From contig NW_025401139.1 in NCBI RefSeq assembly GCF_011075055.1, positions 160,343-224,342 of the forward strand: a stretch of DNA of 64,000 bases. The letters are read 5' to 3'. Below the pieces are notes generated by a model, which saw only the letters and a list, made by a program, of their open reading frames with translations, was not told the DNA's origin and searched no databases. The stretch's first letter is position 1. Every line of letters begins with the position of its first letter. This DNA is from Mangifera indica. Taxonomy: Eukaryota; Streptophyta; Magnoliopsida; Sapindales; Anacardiaceae. Made by a program: the position numbers and the translations under genes. Positions 1 to 10,882 of this stretch are shown here, piece after piece.

Positions 1-1002
1 TCCTGCTCCTTCTCAAATAATGCATGGGCGTACATTACTACATTTATAATTGTGCACCATCGCTTGAAAACTTTAGTCTATTAATTTCTTTCTAAAATTT
101 TTGACAATCAAACATATTTCTAAGTTTTAATCTCATCAAGATCAGACTCTAGCATCTTAATATCACATAATCTTATTCAATAAGAATAAATCATAACCAA
201 TATTAATCTACCTACAAACATAGATCATATACATGTATTCAATCATGCCCAAGTTATTTCATATATCATCATCATCTTCACTGCAATCATGAACATATTA
301 CATACATATATGCACATATATCCTTATCCTAATTTGTTGATTCAATATATCTCATTATGACATCTCTTCAATATAATTTTTATTTAATAGGATCAACCAC
401 ACAACAAGCATAACACAAGTTTAATATATAAACCAATTTTTGCCACTATACTTATTTGTCTTCTAGTGCTAGTAAGGTTTTCATGTGTCAAAGGTTTTAG
501 GCAACTCCAAAATCTTCTCTAGGAATCTTTAATGGCTCAAAACTTTCTCTAGTAAATTTTTTCTCTATAATTGAATAATACTAAAGTTAGATAAACGCAT
601 TTTCAATTCTTTTATTTTACGCAACTTTTACCATGTACGGTTACACATTTTTCATGCATAGGTGTATTTGCAGTTTCATAGCAAAAACCACAATCTAAAA
701 TCAATAGAAATTGATCTTTATCCAAATTTGAAATTAATGTATAACCATACCTCATCAGACATATGGGTGTACATCTTTCTTTCTGCACTTATAGGTATGC
801 ATTGCACGTATGCATAGTTGTACCTCTATACTTAGGTAATTTTTTCGTTGCCAAGATAAATGATCAAACTACCTTCAATCACTCATGTACGTGTATACAC
901 CCCTGCAATGTACGATCGTACATGATCCCAAATATACATATATACAAATCAAATATGAGGAAAAAGATAGAATTATCCTTACATGTACCTGTGAGTGTTA
1001 CA
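1..1002 (-). repeat. LTR-like dispersed repeat, copy 1 (cut by window edge)
   Basis: Read on the minus strand, this stretch begins at 1002 with TGTAACACTCACAGGTAC, an LTR-style start. Two other places share this start and the bases that follow: the minus strand from 24580 and the plus strand from 50757. Motifs such as a 'gggtgta' near 765 and 'cgtgtatacacccctg' near 890 resemble the degenerate ACACGGGCGTGT motifs found in some plant gypsy LTRs. No protein-like reading was found. The left part runs off the window, so length and the other terminus are unknown. Assignment to a gypsy LTR is inference; sharing of the terminus among three sites is seen directly. Confidence 0.45.
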
Positions 1003-1828
1003 CTGGACTTAAAATAAGATATTATCTACTTAAGGGACCAAATTGATAAAACCCAAAAATACAAGGGTTAAAGTAAGATAAATGAGAGTTTACTTTATCC
1101 AAATTGAATAAAGGATATATGAATGTTGGATAAGTGCCAGGTTAACATGAATAAGTGTTCCAGTCATAAGAACAGTCATTCCTTATCTGTAGTTGACCTT
1201 ATTTAATATCTTATTATATATCTCAAGCATTAATCCCCAAATTAATATTGATTGATACAATATCACTTGAAAGATCATTTATGCTTTTAAAATAATCATT
1301 TGTATGATGTGTCATACTCTTGTCCTAGTTGTATTATGCTTGTAATAGGTGTTACACCCTTTGAAAAACTTGTTCCAAGGCCAATATATAAATAGACCAT
1401 ATTGTGAATTGTATATACTTTTTCTCATTTTATACACTATTAAAACAAATATCACTTTTCTTGTGGAGTTCTAGTAGAACCTTGGTGCATGATCTTTTTG
1501 AACATATTCGCCTTTAAACTTGCATGAACTATGACACAATCTAATATCCCTGTCTCAAGAAATAAAGTCATACTTCACCAAGGATAAATCTTAAGTATTA
1601 TATATTGTTTAGTAATTAAATACTATAGTGTAAGATTAATTGCTTATTATTATTTATAAGCAATAGAGATCAAGCTAATGGTGAGTTTTCGTATTGTTAA
1701 AAAGAATATGCATTGATAACATTTACATAAATTAGTGTACACGATATCTATTTTTGTTTCAAGAGTTGGATCTAATTATATTGTAGGAAATGGGTTATGT
1801 AATTGGGTTGTTTCCTTTTTGCTTATAG
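1003..1828. other. AT-rich intergenic stretch with a possible LTR/promoter-like segment
   Basis: No gene is visible. A TGTTGG start at 1124 followed by a TATATAAATAG box at 1385-1395 would fit the U3 region of a solo copia LTR, but no second copy or matching end was found, so this is only a possibility. Bases from about 1796 begin to resemble the gypsy LTR that follows. Confidence 0.25.
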
Positions 1829-2263
1829 AGTTTCATGGCTTCACCATTTTTATATTGTATCAATACCTTAGTAAAACAACACAAAATGCATAAGAACAAT
1901 GTAACAGTAAATATTTGAGCAAAAGATTCATTACTTTTGTACTAATTTAATGTAATTCAATCACAGTTCAGTTCAAAATGCATTACAAATAATTTATGTA
2001 TAATCCTTCTAGCCTCTCAATTCATCCATATAAAGCTCTTCTGTATGTTTTCTTTTTTCAATCTCAGTTTGCCACATCTGCTCTTAAATCTCCTTGTGAT
2101 CTAGCTCTCTTTTTTCACATATCTTCGGTCCATTGCTTGTTTATATCCTTCACTTTTTATATTAGTTTGACACTTGTCATCTTCATTAATTTGCCACTTC
2201 TACTTAACTTTTCTTTTCTAATTCTTCTTCATTCTATAAGAAATGTGGAAATTAGTTCTAACA
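1829..2263 (-). repeat. 3' LTR of the gypsy remnant
   Basis: It matches 5620-5774 plus 8429-8779 with many small differences and one indel of roughly 90 bases. The upper edge (CA at 2262-2263) is sharp; the lower edge is uncertain by about 30 bases because both copies look alike from about 1800. The small open frame at 1996-2307 is wholly inside this LTR and has no protein features. Confidence 0.65.
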
Positions 2264-2579
2264 TTACCCCACCATCCACAAGCACCTTGTCTTTAAAGTG
2301 TAGTTAAGGGAAAAGTTCCTTGAGAGTTTTATATAACTGCCAAAAGTGATCAAGGTCTATAAGGTGCACCCATTTGATTAGAATTTCTAAGTTACCTTAT
2401 GGTGAGTATTGATAGCCCAACACCATTATTGGGTGCACCTCTAATTCAACCTCTTTATTTAAATAGTCTGATAAAGATTGAATGTTAAAACTTGAACCGA
2501 CCTTCTTCTTTAATTGGACAAATGAAAAATTAGGTGAATTTTGGATGTCTCAAGTAAATTTAGTTTATAAACAACTCTA

Positions 2580-5500
2580 ACTACCTTTTTTAGTATCTTA
2601 TACGAGCCATAAAAATATAGGGTTAACATCTCATTCGAGTAGGTTACTAACGGACAAAAATGGTGAGGTATCTTGAGGTATACATGGTCACCTATTTATA
2701 TTCTACTTCTTTTATAATCTTATCATTCATCCTTTTCACTATTTCTTAAGCCTTGGTGAGATTATCATTAAGCTTATCCAATATCAAATTTCTCTCTATG
2801 ATCATGGTATTAACCTTATCTATTTTTTATTCTTCTTTGACTAGCCTTAAAAGTGTAGGAGGATCTCTTCCACACACTATTTTAAAAGGTGGCATTCCCA
2901 TAACTTTGTGGTAAGTAGTATTGTATCAATACTTCCCCTAAGCTAACCATTTGAGCCATTGTTAGGGCTACCTAAAACAAAAACACCTAAGATAGGTTTA
3001 AATATTCCTATCAACCACCCCAGTTTGGACATTTCAATGTAGATGGTAGGCCAAATTGAATTTCAAGTGTGTTCCCAAATTTTGAATAGTTCCATCCAAA
3101 AATTGCTCAAGAATACTTGTTCTCTATCTGACACAATGGTGCAAAGGAGTCTATAAAGCATTATTACTTTCCTAATAAAAAGTTTAGCCATCTTCTTTGC
3201 TATGAATAGACACCGAACTACCATAGAAAGCCCATTAGTCAATTTATCTACTACTACTAATATGGAGTCCACCTCTAACCTTTGGCAAATCCAAGATGAA
3301 ATCTATTTAAAGATCCTACCAAACACTTGATGAAATTTGGAGGGGTTGTAATAACTCTACTAGCAATGTGGTTTCATACTTATATTGTTGACAAACCTCA
3401 CATTTAACGACGAACTTCCTTACATCCCTTTTAATGCCTTCTCAAAATAGAACTTAGGATACCCTCTTATAGGTCCTATAAAACCCCAAATGTCTTCTAT
3501 AAGTGATGTATGAAATTATACCAAAAATTAAGGGATACACACCAATTCTCTAGATACTATAATCATCTTTTTGTACAACAAACTCCTATTTCTTATTGAA
3601 TATCCCTCATGCAAGTATGGATCTCTAATCAAATCTTGAATGATCTTCTTTAATTTTTCATCCTTTAATGCTTCTTGATCTATCCTTTCTAAACCCACTA
3701 TGAGTTGCATGATACTACACTTGCTGCCTTATTTTTGCACTTGGATCGAGATTGTATCTCATGCTTTAACAACTTCACCAACCAATTTTGTTGTCTATAC
3801 CTAATCACTCATTGATCCATTAAAAATCTCAAACTCCTTTGATCCATTCTAACTTTAAAATATCTTCCTAAGAAATAATGACACTATATTTTCAAAGCCA
3901 AAACTATTGCCATTATTGCCTCTCATATGTCGACTTCCTTTTATTTCGAACAGATAAAGCCTTACTAATAAAGGTTATCGGTCTTCCATCTTACTTTAAT
4001 GTTGCCCTAAATCTTAATCCTGATGCATATATTTAATTAAAAACTTTTTAGTAAAATCAAACATTGCTGAAATGAAGACTATGACCATAGCTTCCTATAA
4101 AGCTTACAATGCCTTGATGGCTTTCTTACTCCATACAAAGGCATTTTTCTTTAATAGATTGGTTAAGGGTTTGATGATCTTTCCATATCCCTCTCACGAA
4201 TCACCTCTCAGTTAAACCCAAAAATCCTTTCAAATCTCACAAATCACATGGTATAAGCCAATTCCTCATATCTTGAATTTTTATTTTTTTTGGGGTTAGC
4301 CTTTATCCCTCTTTTGAAGTGACGTAACCTAATTATTCTATTACATCCTACCTGAAAGAGAATTTCTTCATATTTACCACTAAATAATGAGCTTGTATAA
4401 GATTTAACACCTCTTATAGATGCCTCAAATGATCATTTATCCTTTTACTATAAACTAGTATGTTATGGAAGAAAACCAACACAAATTTTTGAAGGTGAGG
4501 TCTAAAAATCTCATTCATTAAACTTTTAATGGTTTTCAAGGTGTTAGAGAGTTCAAATGACATTACTAGGAACTTGTAATGTTCGTCATGGGTCTTAAAC
4601 ATTGTTTTCTCCATATCCTTCTACCTCACTCATATTTGATGATATTTGGACTTAAGATCAAGCTTATTAAACATCAGTGCCCCACTAACTCATCCAAAAA
4701 CTCATCTATGGCCAAAACCAAAAACTTATCTAGGATTGTAACTCAATTTAGTGTTCTATAAGCAACACAAAACATCTATCCTCTATCCTTTTTTTGGACT
4801 AACATTACAAGGCTTGAAAATGGACTTACATTCGGCTTGATCGCCCTTGTAGTCAACATTTCTTGGACAATTTTTTAATTTTATTTTTATGGAAATGAGG
4901 TATCTATATGGTTTCACATTAGGTGGTAACATCCTCAATCAACCGTATTGCGTGGTCATATCCCTTTTTTCTTATGGCAATCCCCTTGGATCCCCAAACA
5001 ATATCTCAAATTATGTTAATAGGTTTTTAATTTTAGGATATACAATTTCAATGTCTTCCTTCCTTATCATTGTATTCCCCTCTATTTTTACCCAAAAGCC
5101 ATCACCCTTTTCTAGCATCAATTTCACCAAGGCCTTAAACAATGTTTCTATTTAGGTTAACGAAAAATCCGCCTTATCTCTACTCGATTTTTCTTCCAAT
5201 TAAACCTCATTGTTTTTGTTCCTTAGTTCAATTTCACCTCCCTCAGGGTGTTCAACTAGTCAATCCTATGAATAAAATCTATACTCTCTAACTAAAATAA
5301 AAAAATGTTTTGGGTGATCAAGATATCTCAAAATGATAGTTTGATGTTTTTGCATTGCTCGAGACCTTTGACCTTCCAGTTATCCCCCAAAATCGTTGCA
5401 AACTTTGCAAGCATCACTAATAACTCCAACTCCTTCATTAGGTCTCCTAAGATTAAGTTATGGGTAGCTCTGCTATCTAATAAAACTAAAATCTCTTTCT

Positions 5501-5600
5501 CTCTTATCTTCCTTTTTAAATTTCATGGTCCTCAACAAGTTTAGGCCAACTACTAAGTTGGAGTTCAACTTCATATCCATTTCCTTACTTGGGTTCTTTC
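2580..5600 (-). pseudogene. Ty3/gypsy pol pseudogene (protease-RT-RNase H-integrase)
   Basis: Translating the minus strand from high to low coordinates gives recognisable gypsy blocks broken by stops and frameshifts. Protease, about 5300-5590: VVGLN, then VLLDSRATHN where the family has a D-S-G-A active site (G replaced by R). Reverse transcriptase, about 4390-4860: 'VSPFSSLVMLV', then 4414-4614 with KFVLVFFHNILVYSK; the family has FFDDILVYS, so both catalytic aspartates are lost. RNase H, about 3730-4150, includes 'FDFTKKFLI'. The linker and integrase occupy about 2800-3720: DSILVVVDKLT, IVSDREQVFLSNFW, then WYNTTYHKVMGMPPFK and GRDPPTL near 2850-2940. A chromovirus-type tail (ERNLILDKLNDNL, GDHVYLKIPHHF) follows down to about 2650. 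This can no longer encode an active enzyme. Confidence 0.82.
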
Positions 5601-5619
5601 CTTTTTCCTTATGGAGTTT

Positions 5620-5774
5620 CATGGCTTCCCCATTTCTCTGATGTACCAATACCTCAACAAAACAACTTACAAAATGCATAAGAACAATGTAACAACAAAT
5701 GTTTGAGCAAAAGATTCACTACTTTTTTATTAATTGACTGTGATTCAATTGCATTTGAGATTCAACTGCATTAC
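5620..5774 (-). repeat. 5' LTR of the gypsy remnant, proximal half
   Basis: Matches 1829-1985 ('ggcttccccatttctctg', 'tgcataagaacaatgtaac', 'ttgagcaaaagattca'). It stops exactly at the inserted element whose target duplication ATTAC is 5770-5774. In LTR copy 1 the same site reads gcattacaaat, an uninterrupted version. Confidence 0.65.
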
Positions 5775-6276
5775 TGTAACACCCCAAAACTATAATAAAA
5801 CATATGATTTCAAAAGACTTCATAAATCCCTTAAATAAAGTCAAATCTTGAATACAAAGTTTTTCAACCACAAAAAGCATGAAAAACAAAAATCTTTCAA
5901 ACAAAACATACAATCAAATAGTTACTAAACTAATTTATTATTATTTTTTCTCTTAGCCAATCTTCCCAGCTAACTTCTTTTATTCTTTATTCCCCAAAGC
6001 TAAACAGAAACTCACACTTTATGACATCTTTAATCTGCAAAAATGTTAATGACGAGGGGTAAGCCGTCAACTCAGTAAGCAGAAGCTAAACGTTATATAT
6101 GCATACTTAAACATTTAATTTAAACATTAATAAAGAAAATCAAATAAAAGAAGGTCAAACAGAAAACCAAGTGCTTACACATATAAAACCACAAATAAAT
6201 AAATAAATAAATTATTTCAGAACCTTTCAAACTATCAAACTTAAGTCAAAATTTATTTTAAACTCTTGTCACGTAG

Positions 6277-6366
6277 TGTCACCTGTACTCCCGGTGACCC
6301 GGCCAGAATTTCAGAATCAAATGTCACCTGTAATCCCGGTGATCCGGCCAGAATTTCAGAAATGTG
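6277..6366. repeat. 45-bp tandem duplication
   Basis: Two head-to-tail units, 6277-6321 and 6322-6366, each beginning TGTCACCTGTA and containing CCCGGTGA and CCGGCCAGAATTTCAG, with only a few mismatches. It is markedly more GC-rich than the rest of the inserted element. The open frame across it is a consequence of the repeat, not evidence of a gene. Confidence 0.85.
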
Positions 6367-8361
6367 CACAACAGAACAAATAATCCAGCTGGACCAAACT
6401 TATAGTTTCAGAGTTCAGAGCAGATATTCAGAGACTACGGACAATGAGTCAAAACCGTATATATATAAACAAAATTTCAAATCATAAATGTATTGTAAAT
6501 AATTTTATTGAATCAATGTCTAAGTAATTAAAATTTAAGTGAAACAAAAAGTATACGAAAATATTAAAATTTTGGAAGATGTTGGCCAAAGTCAAGATAC
6601 AAACAGAATGAAATATCATTTATATAACTTACAACCCATGTATGTGAACAAAACAATTATATATATAAATCAAAGAAACATATATATATATATTATATAA
6701 ACAAAGCATTTGTAGAAATTCTTTGGGTTTGATAGAAAACGTTTATAAAAATATTATATAGCTTGCGAAAACCAAATTTTTCAGATTTGAGTATCATTTC
6801 CAAACATATATGCATACAAAAAGAATAGTTTCTACTTACCTCGACTACCAGCAAAAGTCTACACAAACCCTTATACGATCCAAACTATCACGTACAACCT
6901 ATTCGGCTCCTAGCCAAAACCAATGAATTCAAATTGTAATAATACTCTTAGTAATATCCTTAAATCCCGCTGAAAAGCCTAAATTTCAAAACTAATTTTA
7001 CAAATTCTAAGAGTGTCTAAGGTGAATAATCTTAGACTTAACTAACACATATTTATACTGTATAACCTTTGTTCTATGAATCTTATAAATTTTTACACAA
7101 ATTAAAACGTTGCAAAACTTTGCAGGGACAAAGAAGACATATAGATGGTTTACCCAAAAATTATTCAGCTAAAAAAAATAAATATAAATTTCTAAAAAAA
7201 TTACTTCCGTCCACAGCTCCTAATCACAACAACAGTTTTCAAGTTTGACAGTTCATGCTTCCAGCAATTTTATAAAATTCTGTATAACTCGAAAATTCAC
7301 GAAATTTTGCAAATATAAACTTAACATATTGACGTTTTTATCAAAAAAAATATAAACCTAAAAATATTTTAAAAGTCACGCAAAACGAAATTTTTAACAC
7401 AAACCATTAACACTGTCAAAAATATTCCAGATTGAACATATACTTTTATAAAAATTTTAGTAGATAACATAAAATTTACAAAATTTTGAAAACTTCCAGA
7501 ATTAAACTATATATGCTAATTTACTTATAAAAAAATTATTCGAGTCAAAATCAATTCAAAAAGAAACTGAAAATTATATTTCTTTACTGGTCACAAATTC
7601 TGTCAAATAAATTTCTGGTTTAACACTCAATACTTTAACAATTTTAATAAATTGTGTTAAATAGATAAAATTATGAAAATTTTCAGAACATAACTAGACA
7701 TATTGATTTATGTAAAAAAAAAAATTTAAATTGAAAACGATGAAAAAATATATATATAAATAAATAAATCTTTTACTAAATTAAGATATCAACAAATTGC
7801 CAAAAATTTGTATTATTATTATTTTTTTCTTCCTTTTCATAAAACGAAATTAATATATAAAATAAAAATAGAATTAAAGGTACATAATTTTCTTTTGTTT
7901 TTAGTAAATTTACAAACTAATATAAAACTATCATGAAACAAACAATTTACAATACAAAATTGAATCGAATCCTAAAAGAAACCCTAATCTTCAAATCATA
8001 AAACACCTATATATCAAAATAATAAAATATTGAGACATACCTTAATGAAATAAAACAACACTATTTCCTTGCTTTAGCCTCCTACTCACAATTCTTCTCT
8101 TCCTAAAATCATTACTCCAAACCTTGCTCTTTGTTTTGAAAAATAAGAAAATCCTCTCTCTCCCTTTATTAATAATGATTTTATTTTTCTTTAAAGAAAA
8201 ATAAGTTTTGAAATAAATCCACATTTATCACCAATAAAATATCTCATCTCTTAATGGAAAGATTTAACTATTATCTAAATTTTACCTAATAAAATATTTT
8301 TAAAAATTAAACTCACCTTATCCCCTAAAATTTAAATTTTATCCTATTTAAAAAAAAAAAA

Positions 8362-8407
8362 ATAATAATAATAATAATAATAATAATACTAATGATAATA
8401 ATAATTA
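8362..8407. repeat. (AAT)n microsatellite
   Basis: A poly-A run is followed by about ten AAT units, then imperfect units to about 8407. It lies 16 bases inside the right end of the 2649-bp insertion. Confidence 0.9.
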
Positions 8408-8428
8408 AAAGGTGAATATTACAATTAC

Positions 8429-8779
8429 AAACCATTCTTTCTCCCAAAATAATAGTCACATAAATATCTCCAGCATTTGAGAGACTGGTTCTCTCTTTTT
8501 TTCCCCTAGTCAGTAATTTTTGCATATTCCTCCTAGCCATATCAAGCTCTTCTCTACATCTTTTTCTCCAATCTCAATTTTCCACGTCTACTTCTAATTC
8601 TCCTTATGGACTAGCCCTTTTTTTTTTGGTTGCATATCTTCAATCCATTACCTACTTGTATCCTTTTCTCTTTCCATTGGTTTGACACTTGTCATCTTCG
8701 TTAATTTGCCACTTCTGCTTAACATTTCCATCATTTGTTGTTTCTTCTTCATTTTATAACGTAAACATTAGCTCTAACA
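8429..8779 (-). repeat. 5' LTR of the gypsy remnant, distal half
   Basis: Resumes the LTR after the insertion. From about 8535 it parallels 2013-2263 ('aagctcttct', 'aatctcaatttt', 'tttgacacttgtcatcttc', 'aatttgccacttctgctt') and ends at CA 8778-8779. About 90 bases at 8429-8520 have no counterpart in the 3' LTR, so one LTR has an indel. Confidence 0.65.
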
Positions 8780-9789
8780 AAATGAAAGAATGTTTGAAGA
8801 TAAAAAAAAGGTTTGTTATGGTTAGTTATTATCAAAGTTGGATGTATAGACCACTAAGCAATTCTCTATTTACAAAACGAGATGTAAATTATTACTTGAT
8901 TTTACCAATTTAGCATGACATTGTCCATGTCATTTCACTGATCATATATCAATTTATTCCAACACATTGACAACTATAGTCAATTGGTAAGAATTTATCA
9001 ACTAGTTAAACCCAAGGACACCCCCTAAAACACCAAAACTTTGGATAATTATTTCATGATAGGTTATGACTTCAATCGAATTTTTTCTCTCATTAAATTA
9101 CCAAAAAAACTTCTTATTTATGGATAATTATTTCAAAGTTATTTAGCTAACATACACTTCATTGTCTTCTAATGCTAATAAGTGATTAACTGATTGTAAT
9201 TTTTCACATGTGATCTATGATTGTGCATGTTTGCTTCCTTGTTAACATAGGAAATTGTCATTAGGTGATTGTACATGTCAATTTCAAGTATAATATTGTC
9301 TAATCAAAATGATTTTCTGATAGACTGTATGAAGAGTTTGTTATTGTGTCATACATGTTGAAACAAAATAGGGTATTATGAAATAAATGGTAAACAAGAA
9401 CTGTTAAGATTGTGTCTTACAGCAAGACAAGAGCTAATGATTGTAGGGGAGTTTTTTGGTGCTATCTGATCTTATATTTATGAAGGAAAGACTTAATTAA
9501 ACTAATCTCCCACTAGGAATACTAAATTCTACATATTATTATTATTATTTGTATATTTAGGAGAGCAATATCCATAATACTCATTCACACTTAACATTTT
9601 CAAAATAGTCAAAGCATGTTTACATGAAAGGCTATTTAACTAGAATCTCTAGCACGTGCACGTTCTTGTTACCATATTGACGACAAAAGAGTTACTCCCA
9701 TGTGAAACCTCATATATGTTCATATTGATGGCCTACACCTTGAGGATTTAAACATCTCCTCATTAGCTTACTTAGTCAAATGATGTGAA
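8780..9789. other. Intergenic, nothing recognised
   Basis: AT-rich sequence with no open frame of note, no clear repeat and no RNA gene seen on either strand. Confidence 0.5.
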
Positions 9790-10310
9790 CCACCTTTTTA
9801 TAATGTCCTTCAGCAACAATATATATGTATTGAGAGGCTTTATGCTTCCTTTGTGACAAAGTTCATAGTAACATTATATTTATGCTTAAATGATTAGAAC
9901 TATTATCATGCCCATCTCTAAATTTCAACTTCATTCTGCAACCAAATTGCACTTTGCGGATGTATTGACCACATTTTTTGGAATAGACTTATAAATGAAT
10001 TAACCCTATACTTTTTCGCTGCCTTGAACAACAACTTACCAACGTCCTTACTATTCTTCCATTTGGCATCTGTGTTCATGCAAATGTGACAGATAAAAAC
10101 TTCATGAGAAGCATTGGGAAGACAATAGTGACAGAATTTTCCATGATTTTGTGTCTATCAAATACCATCACGAGATCCTTAACCACCCTACTTACATTTA
10201 AGTTTTCACAAGAACCGGTCTTAACTTTAAGTAGCATCGGATTCCCCATCACCAACCCTACAGCATTATATGTGAGGTTGTATCAGTAATGGCAACATGC
10301 AAGGGAATAT
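9790..10310 (-). pseudogene. Decayed Mutator-like (MULE) transposase fragment
   Basis: Minus-strand translation, shifting frame, gives pieces in the right order for the MULE transposase core. Near 10150-10200 'LVMVFDRHKI' sits where the family has a D-R-Q/H-K-G motif. This is followed by 'HYCLPNASHEVFICHICMN' (counterpart of the H-R-F-C-x-R-H-L-Y-x-N block) and 'GKLLFKAAKKYRVNSFISLF', then 'SIHPQSAIWLQNE'. Further down, 'MNFVTKEAYSLSI'-like residues may be the conserved stretch after the tryptophan. Frames are broken several times, with no complete domain and no SWIM zinc finger identified. It lies about 0.6 kb beyond the 3' end of the RINGv coding region. Assignment is by motif resemblance only; a profile search would be needed to exclude chance. 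Confidence 0.45.
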
Positions 10311-10882
10311 ATATTTGTTGGGATCCTTTTCATGGCAAGATAAAATTCTAATTCTTTGTCATCTTATATCTAAGGGATCAGCATACTCATTAAGTGATGT
10401 ACTTCACTATTTAAGTTATTTTTCGTGTAGCAGCTTTCCCAGACCATGATAGTTCAAAATTGAAGATATTTGGAGCGCTTTGGTTTTGTAAGGATGATAC
10501 TTGTATGAAGTATCATTTTCGCATTTTTTTAGCCTAGTTTCTTTCTCTTAATGCATAAGCCTTCACTGTAATCTTTAAAAGCTGCAACTGCAACACAAAT
10601 TACTAACAAATGAATTTTAAACGTGCCCATGAGAAAATAAGGATTTCAAAAATATACAAAAATATCGCCAGATAGAAAATAATGTAAAGTACCAAGATCT
10701 TCATGAGTAATTATGCCAGTGCCATTGCACACCATTGATGGCTATCCACAGCTCATTGTTACATTTAAAAGCACTACTAATGACAAGATCTAAACAGCTA
10801 CATGCATCAACATAAATCTTTAAACATTTAGCAAAACCAAAAAACGTTGACTTTTTATATACATAAATATTTTAATAAGAAA

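Larger units (their letters stand above)
5775..8423. mobile_element. 2649-bp LTR-type insertion (solo LTR or non-coding element) inside the gypsy LTR
   Basis: Begins TGTAACACCCC at 5775 and ends GGTGAATATTACA at 8423, imperfect inverted ends of the TGTAACACCCC...GGGTGTTACA type common for plant gypsy LTRs. It is flanked by a perfect 5-bp target duplication, ATTAC, at 5770-5774 and 8424-8428. The interrupted LTR resumes to the right after a short copy-specific segment. The interior is AT-rich and has no recognisable protein. It holds a 45-bp tandem duplication (6277-6366), TA-rich runs near 6620-6700 and an AAT microsatellite close to its right end. A solo LTR is the simplest reading; the 5-bp duplication fits LTR integration. 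No internal direct repeats marking two LTRs were found, but I could not align it. Confidence 0.7.
1829..8779 (-). mobile_element. Degenerate Ty3/gypsy chromovirus-type retrotransposon, interrupted by a nested insertion
   Basis: Two related direct copies flank minus-strand gypsy pol remnants: 1829-2263 (3' LTR) and 5620-8779 (5' LTR, split by an insertion at 5775-8423). Both copies share the stretch starting 'agtttcatggcttc' and both end on the plus strand at 'taaca', giving minus-strand LTR starts TGTTAGA at 2263 and 8779. A purine-rich tract reading ggatggtggggtaa on the minus strand lies just inside the 3' LTR, as expected for a polypurine tract. Domain order on the minus strand is protease, RT, RNase H, integrase, which is the Ty3/gypsy order. 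Gag and primer-binding site are not seen: the 5' LTR sits almost directly beside the protease, so an internal deletion is likely. Host target duplication could not be fixed with confidence. Confidence 0.75.

Noticed and set aside
1996..2307. 103-codon open frame on the plus strand
   Set aside because: Lies inside the gypsy 3' LTR and reads antisense to it; the homologous sequence in the other LTR does not keep the frame.
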